A stretch of 64,000 nucleotides of DNA from Methanothermococcus sp. SCGC AD-155-E23 (GTDB taxonomy: Archaea; AGJL01; Methanococci; Methanococcales; Methanococcaceae), in contig JAHEQA010000036.1 in NCBI GenBank assembly GCA_019561615.1, positions 27,335 to 91,334 of the forward strand. Direction: 5' to 3'. Below the pieces are notes generated by a model. That model was not told the origin of the DNA, made no database searches, and was given only the letters and a program-made list of their open reading frames with translations. This document shows positions 18,265-27,320 of this stretch, piece after piece. Position 1 is the first letter of the stretch. Each line of letters begins with the position of its first letter. Made by a program: the position numbers and the translations under genes.

Positions 18265-18938
18265 TAGAGCTTAGGGATGTGACAAAGACCTACAGGGTAG
18301 GAGGTGAGGTAATCTACGCCCTGAGGAGTATAAACTTAAAGATAGGGAGTGGGGAATTTGTGGCAGTTATGGGGCCTAGTGGAAGTGGGAAGTCTACACT
18401 GTTAAATATTATGGGATGTCTAGATAGGCCTGACAGTGGAGAGGTGTATATAGATGGTATAAAGACCAGCCATCTAGAGGAGGATAAGTTAACAGAGATT
18501 AGAAGGGATAAGATTGGATTTGTATTTCAACAGTTCAACCTTATACCCCTTTTAACTGCACTGGAGAACGTTGAACTCCCCCTGATATTCAAGTATAGAA
18601 ACAGGCTATCTGAGAGGGAGAGGAGGGAGAGGGCCCTGAGATGTTTAAGGATGGCGGAGTTAGATGAGAGATTTGCAAACCACTATCCCAATCAGTTAAG
18701 TGGAGGACAGCAGCAGAGGGTTGCCATAGCAAGGGCACTGGCAAACAACCCTCCAATTCTACTATGTGACGAACCTACAGGGAGTCTAGACTCAAAAACT
18801 GGAGAGAAGATATTGAAGTTGTTAAAGAGGTTGAACAGGGAGGGAAAAACTGTTGTAGTAGTTACCCACGACAGATCTGTGGCGGAGCACGCCCACAGGA
18901 TTATCTATCTGCGGGATGGGAGGATAGTGAGACAGTGA
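18261..18938 (+). CDS. ABC transporter ATP-binding protein, LolD/MacB type
   Basis: A 225-residue ATPase with all motifs: Walker [11 protein letters not shown]-loop [21 protein letters not shown], signature [15 protein letters not shown], Walker [14 protein letters not shown], and switch histidine VVVTHD. The [15 protein letters not shown] phrase is typical of the MacB/LolD/FtsE group, which works with FtsX-like permeases rather than importers. The ATG overlaps the stop of the exoprotein gene, and the permease starts 4 bases after its stop. The cluster resembles the M. jannaschii MJ1508/MJ1507 pair. Confidence 0.93.
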   Translation: MIELRDVTKTYRVGGEVIYALRSINLKIGSGEFVAVMGPSGSGKSTLLNIMGCLDRPDSGEVYIDGIKTSHLEEDKLTEIRRDKIGFVFQQFNLIPLLTALENVELPLIFKYRNRLSERERRERALRCLRMAELDERFANHYPNQLSGGQQQRVAIARALANNPPILLCDEPTGSLDSKTGEKILKLLKRLNREGKTVVVVTHDRSVAEHAHRIIYLRDGRIVRQ

Positions 18939-18942
18939 AACC

Positions 18943-20046
18943 ATGTACCTCAAGATGGCAGAGAGGAATCTAAGGAGACATATCTTAAGAAGTACCTTGG
19001 CCTTACTAGGTATTATTATAGGTGTTATGACCATCTCCTCCCTGGGCATTCTAGGAAGTGCCCTGAAGCATATAGTACTTGAGAACTTTGAAGGTTTGGC
19101 AGATTTTGTCCTGGTCTACCCCAACCCTGAAGAGGGATACCTGTACTTCACAAAGAGGGACGTGGACAAATTAAAGAAACTAAGGTATACTGTAATCCCC
19201 ATATCTTTAAAAACTGATTTAGTGTATATCAGGGGAGAAAATAAAAAGAGCTATACAAAGATATACGGTGTAAGGAAGGACCAGATAAGGTACTTGAATC
19301 TGGAAACCCAGGGCAAGTTGGGAGATACAAAGGTATACGTAGATAGTATCTTCGCCAGGAACCACCATCTAGAAGTTGGGGACAGGATAATCCTAAGGAA
19401 CACCTCCTTTAGAATAGCTGGTATTTACAACAGCTCCTTTTTTATAATATCCTCTAACTCCATCATCCTATCTCAGAAGACCCACAGGAGGTTCTACGGC
19501 GACAATTACTCCTTCCTTGTAATCTATGTGAAAGATAGAGGAGAGATAGAGAAAGTAAAAAGGGAAATAGAGAGGATAATGAATAAGAAGGAGAGAAAAG
19601 TCATAGTCCACTCTATGGATAAGATCCTTAAGTCTATGGAGAATATTATAGATAAACTCTCCCTCTTTTTAATGGGTATAGGAGGGATATCCCTTTTAGT
19701 TGCAGGGGTTGGAATTGGTAACATAATGTTAATGAGTACAGTTGAGAGGACCAGGGAGATTGGAATTATGAAAAGTATAGGGGCGTCTAAAAGGGATATT
19801 CTAATGCTCTTTCTATGTGAATCCCTGATCCTAGGTGTTATTGGCAGTGTTCTAGGGGTTTTATTAAGCTTAATATTAGGCTATCTAGTGGTTCACTACC
19901 TGCTAAACTCCTATATAACTTTGGAGGGTTTAGTCTATTCACTACTAGGGTTTTTATTTGGAGTTGGAATCTCTGTAGTTGCATCCCTATACCCTGCCTA
20001 CAAGGCTGCAAATTTAGACCCAGTCAAGGCCCTGAAAAGTGAGTAA
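18943..20046 (+). CDS. FtsX-like ABC transporter permease
   Basis: A 367-residue MacB/FtsX-type permease. It has an N-terminal membrane helix (LRSTLALLGIIIGVMTISSLGILGSAL), a large extracellular domain (about 45-235) and three C-terminal helices including ERTREIGIMKSIGASKRDILMLFLCES, the classic FtsX domain signature, ending SLYPAYKAANLDPVKAL. It partners the ATPase four bases upstream. Such systems use ATP to move an extracellular domain (mechanotransmission) for lipoprotein or peptide handling. The co-encoded CARDB exoprotein is a plausible periplasmic-side partner, by inference. Confidence 0.92.
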   Translation: MYLKMAERNLRRHILRSTLALLGIIIGVMTISSLGILGSALKHIVLENFEGLADFVLVYPNPEEGYLYFTKRDVDKLKKLRYTVIPISLKTDLVYIRGENKKSYTKIYGVRKDQIRYLNLETQGKLGDTKVYVDSIFARNHHLEVGDRIILRNTSFRIAGIYNSSFFIISSNSIILSQKTHRRFYGDNYSFLVIYVKDRGEIEKVKREIERIMNKKERKVIVHSMDKILKSMENIIDKLSLFLMGIGGISLLVAGVGIGNIMLMSTVERTREIGIMKSIGASKRDILMLFLCESLILGVIGSVLGVLLSLILGYLVVHYLLNSYITLEGLVYSLLGFLFGVGISVVASLYPAYKAANLDPVKALKSE

Positions 20047-20060
20047 GAATCTGGGATAGG

Positions 20061-21278
20061 ATGAAGGTACTACTTATAGATCCTAAGATATCAGGCATCT
20101 CTGGGGATATGCTACTCTCTGCACTTATAGATCTCACTGGAGATCTTGAGACGGTGTATAAAATAGCCCAGGTTATAGAGGAGTTGGACAACTGTGAAAG
20201 GTTTAAGGTGGAAATTAGGGAGGAGAGGATAAAGGGAATTAGGGCTAAAAGACTTTATATGGAGATAGTAGAGGATAGGTTGAAAAATCCCCAGGATCTG
20301 AAAGGGGCCATGGAGAAGGTGATAAATAGGTTGGAACTCTCAGGGAGGGTAAGGGATCTATCCCTGAACATCCTGGAGGATCTTATATCTGCAGAGATGA
20401 AGGTACATGGGAGTCATAATATTCATCTCCACGAGATCTCCTCCCTTGACACTATCTTCGATATTCTTGGATGTGTCACACTACTTGAGAGACATGGATA
20501 CCTAGATGGAAAGGTATACTCTACACCTCCAGTACTGGGAGGGGGGTATATTCAGGGGGAGCATGGTATACTCCCTGTACCAGCCCCAAGTACTCTGGAG
20601 ATACTCTGTAAATATAGAATTAAGTACACCAATACTCCTTACACCTCTAACTTTGAGCATACAACACCTACAGGTATAGCAATACTGGCCAACATCGTAG
20701 ATAAAATATTTGACAGCTACCCAGAGATGGTACCTTTAAAGGTGGGATATGGAGGGGGCTCTAAGAGTTTGGAGGATATTCCCAACATCCTCAGAGTAGT
20801 TGAGGGGGAGGTGGATGAGAAGGGGGAGGGAATTGTAGTCCTTGAAACAAATGTAGATGATATACCAGGTGAGGTTGTTGGACACCTATACGAGACACTG
20901 TTTAAGAGGGGTGCCAGGGAGGTCTTCGTTGTAAACGGTATAGGGAAGAAGAATAGACCTACCTATGTTATCACCGTGATTACAGACTATGGAAATCTAG
21001 AAAAGATGGTGGAAACACTTATGGAGGAAACTGGAACCTTGGGGGTGAGGATAAAAGAGGTGGAGAGGATAAAGGCGGAGCGTAGAATTGAGGTATGGAA
21101 CATCAGTATAGAGGGTAGATCCTACAGGTGTAGAGTCAAGGTATCCTACTATAAGGATAGATTAATAAATGTAAAGCCTGAGTACGAGGATGTGAAGAGG
21201 ATAGCAGAGGATCTTAACATGCCCCTTAGATTGGTCTTAAAAAAGATTGAGTGGGAGATATCTAAAAGATTGTCTTAA
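20061..21278 (+). CDS. larC: Nickel insertion protein LarC-like (TIGR00299, DUF111)
   Basis: A 405-residue protein starting MKVLLIDPKISGISGDMLLSALIDL, with VHGSHNIHLHEISSLDTIFDILG and TTPTGIAILANI. These are the hallmarks of the LarC family, which inserts nickel into the pyridinium dithiocarboxylate pincer cofactor of lactate racemase-type enzymes using CTP. LarB and LarE are not in this window. Methanogens often have LarA-like proteins, so a pincer-nickel enzyme elsewhere in the genome is likely. The ATG follows GGGATAGG. The 3' end overlaps the convergent radical SAM gene by 4 bases. Confidence 0.9.
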   Translation: MKVLLIDPKISGISGDMLLSALIDLTGDLETVYKIAQVIEELDNCERFKVEIREERIKGIRAKRLYMEIVEDRLKNPQDLKGAMEKVINRLELSGRVRDLSLNILEDLISAEMKVHGSHNIHLHEISSLDTIFDILGCVTLLERHGYLDGKVYSTPPVLGGGYIQGEHGILPVPAPSTLEILCKYRIKYTNTPYTSNFEHTTPTGIAILANIVDKIFDSYPEMVPLKVGYGGGSKSLEDIPNILRVVEGEVDEKGEGIVVLETNVDDIPGEVVGHLYETLFKRGAREVFVVNGIGKKNRPTYVITVITDYGNLEKMVETLMEETGTLGVRIKEVERIKAERRIEVWNISIEGRSYRCRVKVSYYKDRLINVKPEYEDVKRIAEDLNMPLRLVLKKIEWEISKRLS

Positions 21279-22813
21279 CTTACCACTACACCAGTTATGG
21301 ACCTTCTACCGTAATCTACCACCTTCACATCTACGAAGGTTCTAAGGTTTAGACCCTCCCCTTTTATACCTACCAGTATAGGGTAGGTGCCAAGTTGTCT
21401 GCCAAAGTATAGGTTTTTCTCCCTCACCTCTAACAGTACATCCCTTAAGATAGTACCCCTGGGAATTACCCTCTTCAACATAGGTTTATCTATCTCCTCC
21501 CTCACCTTCTCCTTAAAACTTAGAAATAGCTTCTTCCTCTTCATCGCCTTTTTAATATCTTTCATATCTATGTTGGTGCCGTAGTAGGGTACCACCTGTC
21601 TTATATTTATCCTTCGTAACATCAAACCCCTGTCGTATATCTCCTTCAGATACTGGTAGTTTATCTTGAAGGTCCTCTTGGACTCTCCCTTTAACCCAAA
21701 GAGTAGATTTATACCTGGAAGTAGATAGGGGAGGCCACTTGGACCCCTCCTACCTCCAATCTCGTTAAGTATCTCCACAGCCTTAAGGACATCCTCTGGG
21801 GTTGTTAAGAGGTTGTTCATCCTGATTACCTTCTCGTCGAAGCTTTCAACACCAAAGGCAGCCACATTTCCACTGGTACAGTACCTTACCAGTATCTTGG
21901 CAACCTCCCTACTCTTCTCTTCATGTCTTGCTATTACTGCGGGATTGGCGTTGTCTATATGGAGTACCTTTGGCCTAGTCCTACTCCAGATCCCCTTGAA
22001 TAATCTCTCTATAGCCTCAACGTTAGGTTTTGGCACCTCCTCCCTCTCACTCTCCAGGGACTTGTAGGAGAATATACAGGGTTGTCTACCTAGTCTGAAG
22101 TATCTAACACCTTGATTGTACAACGCCTCAATCTCCTCCACTATGTCCCTCTCCTCCCTGAACTTGGGAGCACCAAAACGTCTAGGCTCTGTACAGAAGG
22201 AACATCCTCCACTTAAATACCTTGAACATCCCCTGTAGGTCTCTATCTCTGCAACAACATAGGGATAATAGGGGTGCTCCCTCACTATCCTGGCCCCCTT
22301 TACTGCAAACTCCCTTATATCTCTGTAATCCCTAAGTTTACGGTACTCCCTGTCTACCTTCTCAAGGTTGAATCTGTTCTCTATAAGGTCAGAGAGGAGC
22401 ATCTCAAGGTCCCCTTCTGCAACGAGATGGAAAAATGATTTATACTTCTCCTCATCCTTTAAGGTACCCCCTTCCATGGAGGAACCAAATCTCGTCCCTG
22501 CAGGACCTCCCAGGATCTTAATACCCTGATAGTTGTAGAGTATGGAGACAATCTCCTTCAAGGTGGCAGGTGTGGCATTTAGATACTTTCCAGGTGTATG
22601 GGAGCCACATATAACTATTACAACATCGAACTTGTTTAAATTATATCCCTTTTTTAACTCCTCCCTTAACTTGTCTATTGTAATGTAGTGAACATCCCTG
22701 TATCCGTAGTGGTAGAGCACTCCGGCAGCGTATCTAGGGTATGTGCCTATATAGGGTGGCACCCCTAACCCTGCAGGTTCATCTGTGTATCCATCTAGAA
22801 TTAGAAATCTCAT
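21275..22813 (-). CDS. Radical SAM protein (COG1031-like)
   Basis: A 512-residue protein. The N-terminal about 170 residues resemble a B12-binding-type Rossmann domain (MRFLILDGYTDEPAGLGVPPYIG, then FDVVIVICGSH). The cluster site is ETYRGCSRYLSGGCSFC, so the spacing is C-x8-C-x2-C instead of C-x3-C-x2-C, followed by VRYFRLGRQPCIF. This pattern fits the archaeal COG1031 family of radical SAM enzymes. The C-terminal about 60 residues look like a small beta-barrel (TRAM-like). The substrate is unknown. The upstream 75 bases are shared with the divergent glnA promoter. Confidence 0.8.
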   Translation of the reverse strand: MRFLILDGYTDEPAGLGVPPYIGTYPRYAAGVLYHYGYRDVHYITIDKLREELKKGYNLNKFDVVIVICGSHTPGKYLNATPATLKEIVSILYNYQGIKILGGPAGTRFGSSMEGGTLKDEEKYKSFFHLVAEGDLEMLLSDLIENRFNLEKVDREYRKLRDYRDIREFAVKGARIVREHPYYPYVVAEIETYRGCSRYLSGGCSFCTEPRRFGAPKFREERDIVEEIEALYNQGVRYFRLGRQPCIFSYKSLESEREEVPKPNVEAIERLFKGIWSRTRPKVLHIDNANPAVIARHEEKSREVAKILVRYCTSGNVAAFGVESFDEKVIRMNNLLTTPEDVLKAVEILNEIGGRRGPSGLPYLLPGINLLFGLKGESKRTFKINYQYLKEIYDRGLMLRRINIRQVVPYYGTNIDMKDIKKAMKRKKLFLSFKEKVREEIDKPMLKRVIPRGTILRDVLLEVREKNLYFGRQLGTYPILVGIKGEGLNLRTFVDVKVVDYGRRSITGVVVS

Positions 22814-22832
22814 AATCCCACCTTACCGTAAA

Positions 22833-22841
22833 TTATTTATA
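22833..22841 (+). promoter_or_regulatory. TATA box of glnA
   Basis: TTATTTATA lies about 50 bases before the glnA start codon and 10 bases before the GGAA-N6-TTCC operator. Its position fits an archaeal TATA element for a transcript starting near 22865. It was assigned by eye. Confidence 0.6.
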
Positions 22842-22851
22842 GACATAGGGG

Positions 22852-22865
22852 GGAAAGATATTTCC
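22852..22865 (+). promoter_or_regulatory. NrpR-type nitrogen operator of glnA
   Basis: GGAA-AGATAT-TTCC matches the known NrpR operator consensus GGAA-N6-TTCC of Methanococcus exactly. It sits between the TATA box and the start codon of glnA, where bound repressor would block transcription during nitrogen sufficiency and release it when 2-oxoglutarate rises. A single copy is seen; I found no second tandem copy in the leader. Confidence 0.8.
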
Positions 22866-22888
22866 GACAAAGAGGAGGGGTGTAGATA

Positions 22889-24238
22889 ATGGATCTACTT
22901 GAAAAGGCCCTTGAATACATAAAAACTAACGACGTTAAGTTTATAAGGTTCCAGTTTGTGGACATCCTAGGTGCCCCCAAGAACGTGGCCTATCCTGTAA
23001 AGGCTGGGGAGAAGGGTCTTGAGGAGTTAAGGGAGATATTTACAGAGGGTGTATACTTCGACGGTTCCTCAATTAAAGGTTTCGTTCCAATAGAGCACTC
23101 AGATATGCTGTTAAAACCTGATCTATCTACACTCTCTGTTCTACCCTGGAGACCTACAGAGAAGTCTGTTGCAAGGGTTATCTGTGACGTCTATACACCA
23201 GAGGGGAAACCCTTTGAGGGAGATCCAAGGGGTTGCCTCAAGAGGATATTGAACCAGTTGAAGGAGGATCTAAATGGGGAGTACTTCGTAGGTCCTGAAC
23301 CAGAGTTCTTCCTGGTAAAACCTGATCCCCACAACCCACATAGGATGATCCCTGCAGACATTGGAGGATACTTCGATATGGAGCCCCTGGACGAGGCCCC
23401 AGATATTAGAAGGGATATAGTACTAGCCCTTGAGAACCTAGGCTTCCACGTAGAGGCCTCCCACCACGAGGTAGCCCCTGGACAACATGAGGTAGATTTC
23501 AAGTTTGACAACGCCCTGAAAACTGCAGACAGTGTAATTACCTTTAAAACCACTGTAAAGATGATTGCAAAGAAACATGGGTTGATAGCAACCTTCATGC
23601 CAAAACCCTTCTACGGTATGAACGGTAACGGTATGCACTGCCACCAGAGTCTATGGTTAGATGGGAAGCCCTCCTTCTACGATGAAAATGGGCCATATCA
23701 GTTAAGTGAAACCTGTTTAAGTTATATAGCAGGTATCCTGGAGCATGCCAGGGCCATAGTTGCAGTAACAAACCCAACAGTTAACTCCTACAAGAGGTTG
23801 GTCCCAGGTTACGAGGCCCCTGTAAACATAGCCTGGGCAAACAAGAACAGAAGTGCCATAATAAGGGTACCTGCCATAAGGGGTAAAGGTACAAGGATCG
23901 AGTTCAGGGCACCAGATCCATCCTGTAACCCATACCTGGCATTTACAGTGATGCTGGCAGCTGGTCTAGATGGAATAAAGAAGAAGTTAACACCACCAGA
24001 GCCTGTGGAGAGGAATATATTCAAGATGAGTGAGAAGGAGAAGAAGGAGTTAGGTATTGAGGCTGTACCCTCTAACTTAAAGGAGGCACTTGACGAGCTG
24101 GAAAATGATACAGTGCTGAAGAAGGCACTGGGAGACCACATATACGAGAACTTCATGGAGATTAAAACTGCCGAGTGGGACAGTTTCAGAACTGCAGTTA
24201 CAGACTGGGAGACAAAGATGTACCTTGGAATACTCTAA
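22889..24238 (+). CDS. glnA: Type I glutamine synthetase
   Basis: Condenses glutamate and ammonia with ATP to glutamine. The 449-residue protein has all of the GSI landmarks: FVDILGAPKN near the N-terminus, YFDGSSIKGF, WRPTEKSVARVICDVY, PEPEFFL, HHEVAPGQHEVDFKF, GNGMHCHQSLW, and NPTVNSYKRLVPGYEAP with the ATP-binding ENRSAIIRVPA-like NKNRSAIIRVPA. I do not see the adenylylation-site Tyr context of bacterial GSI-beta, so control is likely by transcription and effector binding. The upstream NrpR operator supports nitrogen regulation. T-rich terminator tracts follow the stop. Confidence 0.97.
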   Translation: MDLLEKALEYIKTNDVKFIRFQFVDILGAPKNVAYPVKAGEKGLEELREIFTEGVYFDGSSIKGFVPIEHSDMLLKPDLSTLSVLPWRPTEKSVARVICDVYTPEGKPFEGDPRGCLKRILNQLKEDLNGEYFVGPEPEFFLVKPDPHNPHRMIPADIGGYFDMEPLDEAPDIRRDIVLALENLGFHVEASHHEVAPGQHEVDFKFDNALKTADSVITFKTTVKMIAKKHGLIATFMPKPFYGMNGNGMHCHQSLWLDGKPSFYDENGPYQLSETCLSYIAGILEHARAIVAVTNPTVNSYKRLVPGYEAPVNIAWANKNRSAIIRVPAIRGKGTRIEFRAPDPSCNPYLAFTVMLAAGLDGIKKKLTPPEPVERNIFKMSEKEKKELGIEAVPSNLKEALDELENDTVLKKALGDHIYENFMEIKTAEWDSFRTAVTDWETKMYLGIL

Positions 24239-24239
24239 T

Positions 24240-24292
24240 TACTTTTTTATTTTTTTAATTTTAATTTTCACACTTTTTTACTAATTTTTAAG
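24240..24292 (+). terminator. T-rich terminator after glnA
   Basis: Several T tracts (TTTTTT, TTTTTTT, TTTTTT) follow the glnA stop directly. This is the usual form of archaeal intrinsic termination, with no hairpin needed. The next gene begins at 24301 with its own ribosome site. Confidence 0.6.
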
Positions 24293-24300
24293 GTGGAAAG

Positions 24301-27300
24301 TTGAGGGGGTATATCGTTGACAACTTAGCTGGTATATTCCCCCGTGAGAAAAGTGTTTTAGACCTTTTCAAGGAGAGGATCAACAGGGCTATTGAGAAAG
24401 ATCAGGAGATCTCCTTTAAAATCGCTGTTGGATTTTTCTTTTTTGAGGGTTTTCAGAAGTTATATCCAGAACTTAAAAAGTTATATGAGAGAGGACTTCT
24501 TAAGGAGTTTAAACTTGTAATGGGGCCAGAAACTAGAAGGACTACCAAGGAAGTTTTGGAGGCCTTGAAAAGTGATGGAGCAGTGCTTAACAGTGAGGCC
24601 TTTAACTTTCTAAGGGAGTTGTACAACAGTGGGAGGTTTGACTTCAGAGTGTTCCTAGATAGAAACTTCCATATAAAATTATACCTCTTTGAGATTGGAG
24701 ATGAAATAGAGATATGGGCAGGTTCTGCAAATTTAACTAGAGGTGGGTTGGAGAGAAATATCGAGTTGATAGTCCCTGTATCTGCATTAACCTTTGAGGA
24801 TAGGGATCTCTATAGGGAGTTTTTTTGAGGAGATATGGAAGAGATCCACAGATAGAGTGGAGGATTTAGAGGTAATAGATGTAATTGGAAAGGCCTCCAC
24901 CTCTGAGGCTATCTACCTACATCCAAGGGATTTTATAGCAAACCTAATAAGGATCCTCAATAAAGGCTACCTTGTTAAGAATATAAGTGCAGACCTCTCC
25001 TATCTGGCAGAGTTTCAGTATATGAGTTACTACCTCTGTATAGACAAGTTAAATAGATACGGTGGATGTATCCTGGCCAACTCCTTTGGCTTAGGTAAAA
25101 CTGACGTTGGGTGTATGGTAGCAAAGTACTACAAGGAGTTGGGTAAGAGGGTTTTGATTATCCATCCTCCAGTATTAAGGGAGCACTGGAAGAAAACCCT
25201 GGAGAAGGTTGGACTAAAAGAGGGGGATGTTGAACTACTGTCAAGGGGTAAACTTCAGAAGGGGGATTTCGACTACGAGAGATATACAGGTGTTGATCTA
25301 ATTGTGGTAGATGAGGCCCACCACTTCAGGGTTTCAAGACCAAAGTCCAATAGAAGGGGGAACTTAGAAAACATAGTAAAGGTCAACCCAGAGTCCCATG
25401 TACTTCTCATCACCGCCACACCGATAAATATCTCCCTTCTCGATTTCATAGATCTAGTAAAACTTTTTGTTAAGGGGAGATACAAGGAGAGGTTTGAATC
25501 GGAAGGTATCCTTGCCAAAATGAAGGAGGTGGAAAGGGATATTAAAAAAGGAAGTATAACCCAGGAGACCATTAAGAAGTTAAATGAATTGATAAAGGTG
25601 TTTTCCGTAAGGATAGAGTGGCCAGACCTCCCACTTTACTTCAAGGAGGATCTTAAAAAAATTGCAGGTGTCGAGGATATAGAGGAGCCAGATGTAGTCC
25701 CTGTTAACTACAGGTACGACGAGGAAATTGCAAGTAAGATCTTCGATGAAGTTATACCCTTTCTAAGCCAGGTTAACTATGAGTATACGAAGCTGTGGGA
25801 GGGAGTATATAGGGAGGACAAGAACCTGATATGGTGGTATAAGTGGAGACTTTACAAGAGGCTTGAAAGTAGTATAATGGCATTTAAGGTAAGCTTGGAA
25901 AATTTTTACAGGAGAAATAGATTCCTTCTGGCATTCCTCAGGAAGGTTGCTGTTAATCCGGGATACTGGGAAGACACCACATTATTCAGCAAGAGTAGGC
26001 TGGAGAATATAAAAAATACATTTCTCTCCCTTCCAGATTCAAAGAGGGAAGAAGTCCTGAAGAGGATTGAGGAGGATATAGATACCAGTAGGAGGATGTT
26101 AGACAGTATTGAGGGTATTGAAAATCTTGAGGAGAGAGATGAGAAGATAAATAAACTCCTTGAGATCCTTGAAAGGGAGAAGAAGCCAACGATTGTATTC
26201 TCTGAGTCAAAGGATACAGTGATCTACATAGGGAAGAGACTTGAAAGGCATGGGAAGTTTAAGTTCAAAGTTATCTACGGTGGAGAGGATTCCTCCAATA
26301 AGAAAGAAAGGGTAGAGAGGGAGTTTAACGAGGGTAAATTTGACATCCTCGTTACTACAGACGTGTTAAGTGAAGGTGTCAATCTACCTAGGGCCGATGT
26401 AGTTATAAATTTCGACCTCCCTTACAACCCTGTCCGACTTATCCAAAGGGCTGGAAGGGCTATAAGGATAAACAACCCTAAGAAGATTACAATATACAAC
26501 TTTGTACCTGATGAAAGGATTGATAAGGAGTTGGAACTCTGTGAGAGACTTGCCGAAAGGATAGAGATTATAATCTCAACTATTGGTCTGGACTTCCTTA
26601 TCTGGGCTATGGAGAGAGGTAAGTTAGAAGAGATATCTGAAAAGAATAGAAGGAGAACTGTGGAGCTGATAAGGGAGTACAAGTGTATGCTGGCAAGTAA
26701 GGACCCTCTAGAACTTGGTATGAGATTACCTCCTACACTCTCAAAGGAGGACAGGGCACTGAGAGATTTTATAAAGTTCTGGAACATCTCGGAGGAAACT
26801 GTTGAATCCCGGGCCAGGACATATGGAAAACCCATATTCACCTCCCTGAAGAGGGTGGGGAGGGAGAGATACTTTGTTGTTTTTAAGTATAGAGGATCCA
26901 TCTATACCCTGGGTGATTTGACCTTTTCTGATAAGGTGGCGGAGGGGAAAATAAGTAGGGAGGAGTTGGAGGAGATAAAGAGTTTAGTAGCGGAAAAGTG
27001 TTTAGAGATGGACAGGGAGTTTCTGAAGATAAGTTATAGAGATAGGGACAGGATCACCAGGGAGATAGAGAGGATACTAGAGGGAATGGAGAGGTTGAAG
27101 AAGATATTTAGAGATGTTGATATATCCACCCTCCCAAGGAGGGAGAAGGAGGACATTTTAAAAGCCCTGAAAAAGATTGAGAAAACTCCACCTTGGAGGA
27201 GGGAGGGGGAGATAAGGAAGTTAGAGAGTAAAGTAGAGCAGTTAAAGAGTAGAGGACATCAAAGAGTTCTAGATGAACCTGAGATTTTGGCCATACTGAA

Positions 27301-27310
27301 ATACACATAA
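24301..27310 (+). CDS. PLD-nuclease/SNF2-type helicase of a restriction-like system, frame broken at a T7 run
   Basis: Two overlapping frames (24301-24828 and about 24794-27310) read as one 1002-residue protein if one T is dropped from the seven-T run at 24820-24826: ...REFF then continues directly as FFEEIWKRS. The first 175 residues form a phospholipase D-like nuclease domain (FHIKLYLF with the HxK, then GSANLTRGG). The rest is a superfamily 2 helicase of the SNF2 kind: motif I LANSFGLGKTDVG, motif II VVDEAHHFR, motif III LLITATP, and motif VI LIQRAGRAIRI. The start is TTG with AAGGTGGAAAG upstream. It is followed after 10 bases by a large adenine methylase. The frame change could be a sequencing error, a recent mutation, or programmed +1 slippage on TTT-TGA. 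Confidence 0.85.
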
Positions 27311-27320
27311 GGGTGATAAT

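Noticed and set aside
24826..24828. In-frame TGA as a selenocysteine codon in the PLD-helicase gene
   Set aside because: Read-through in the same frame does not continue the helicase; the helicase continues in the +1 frame, so this is a frame change and not Sec.
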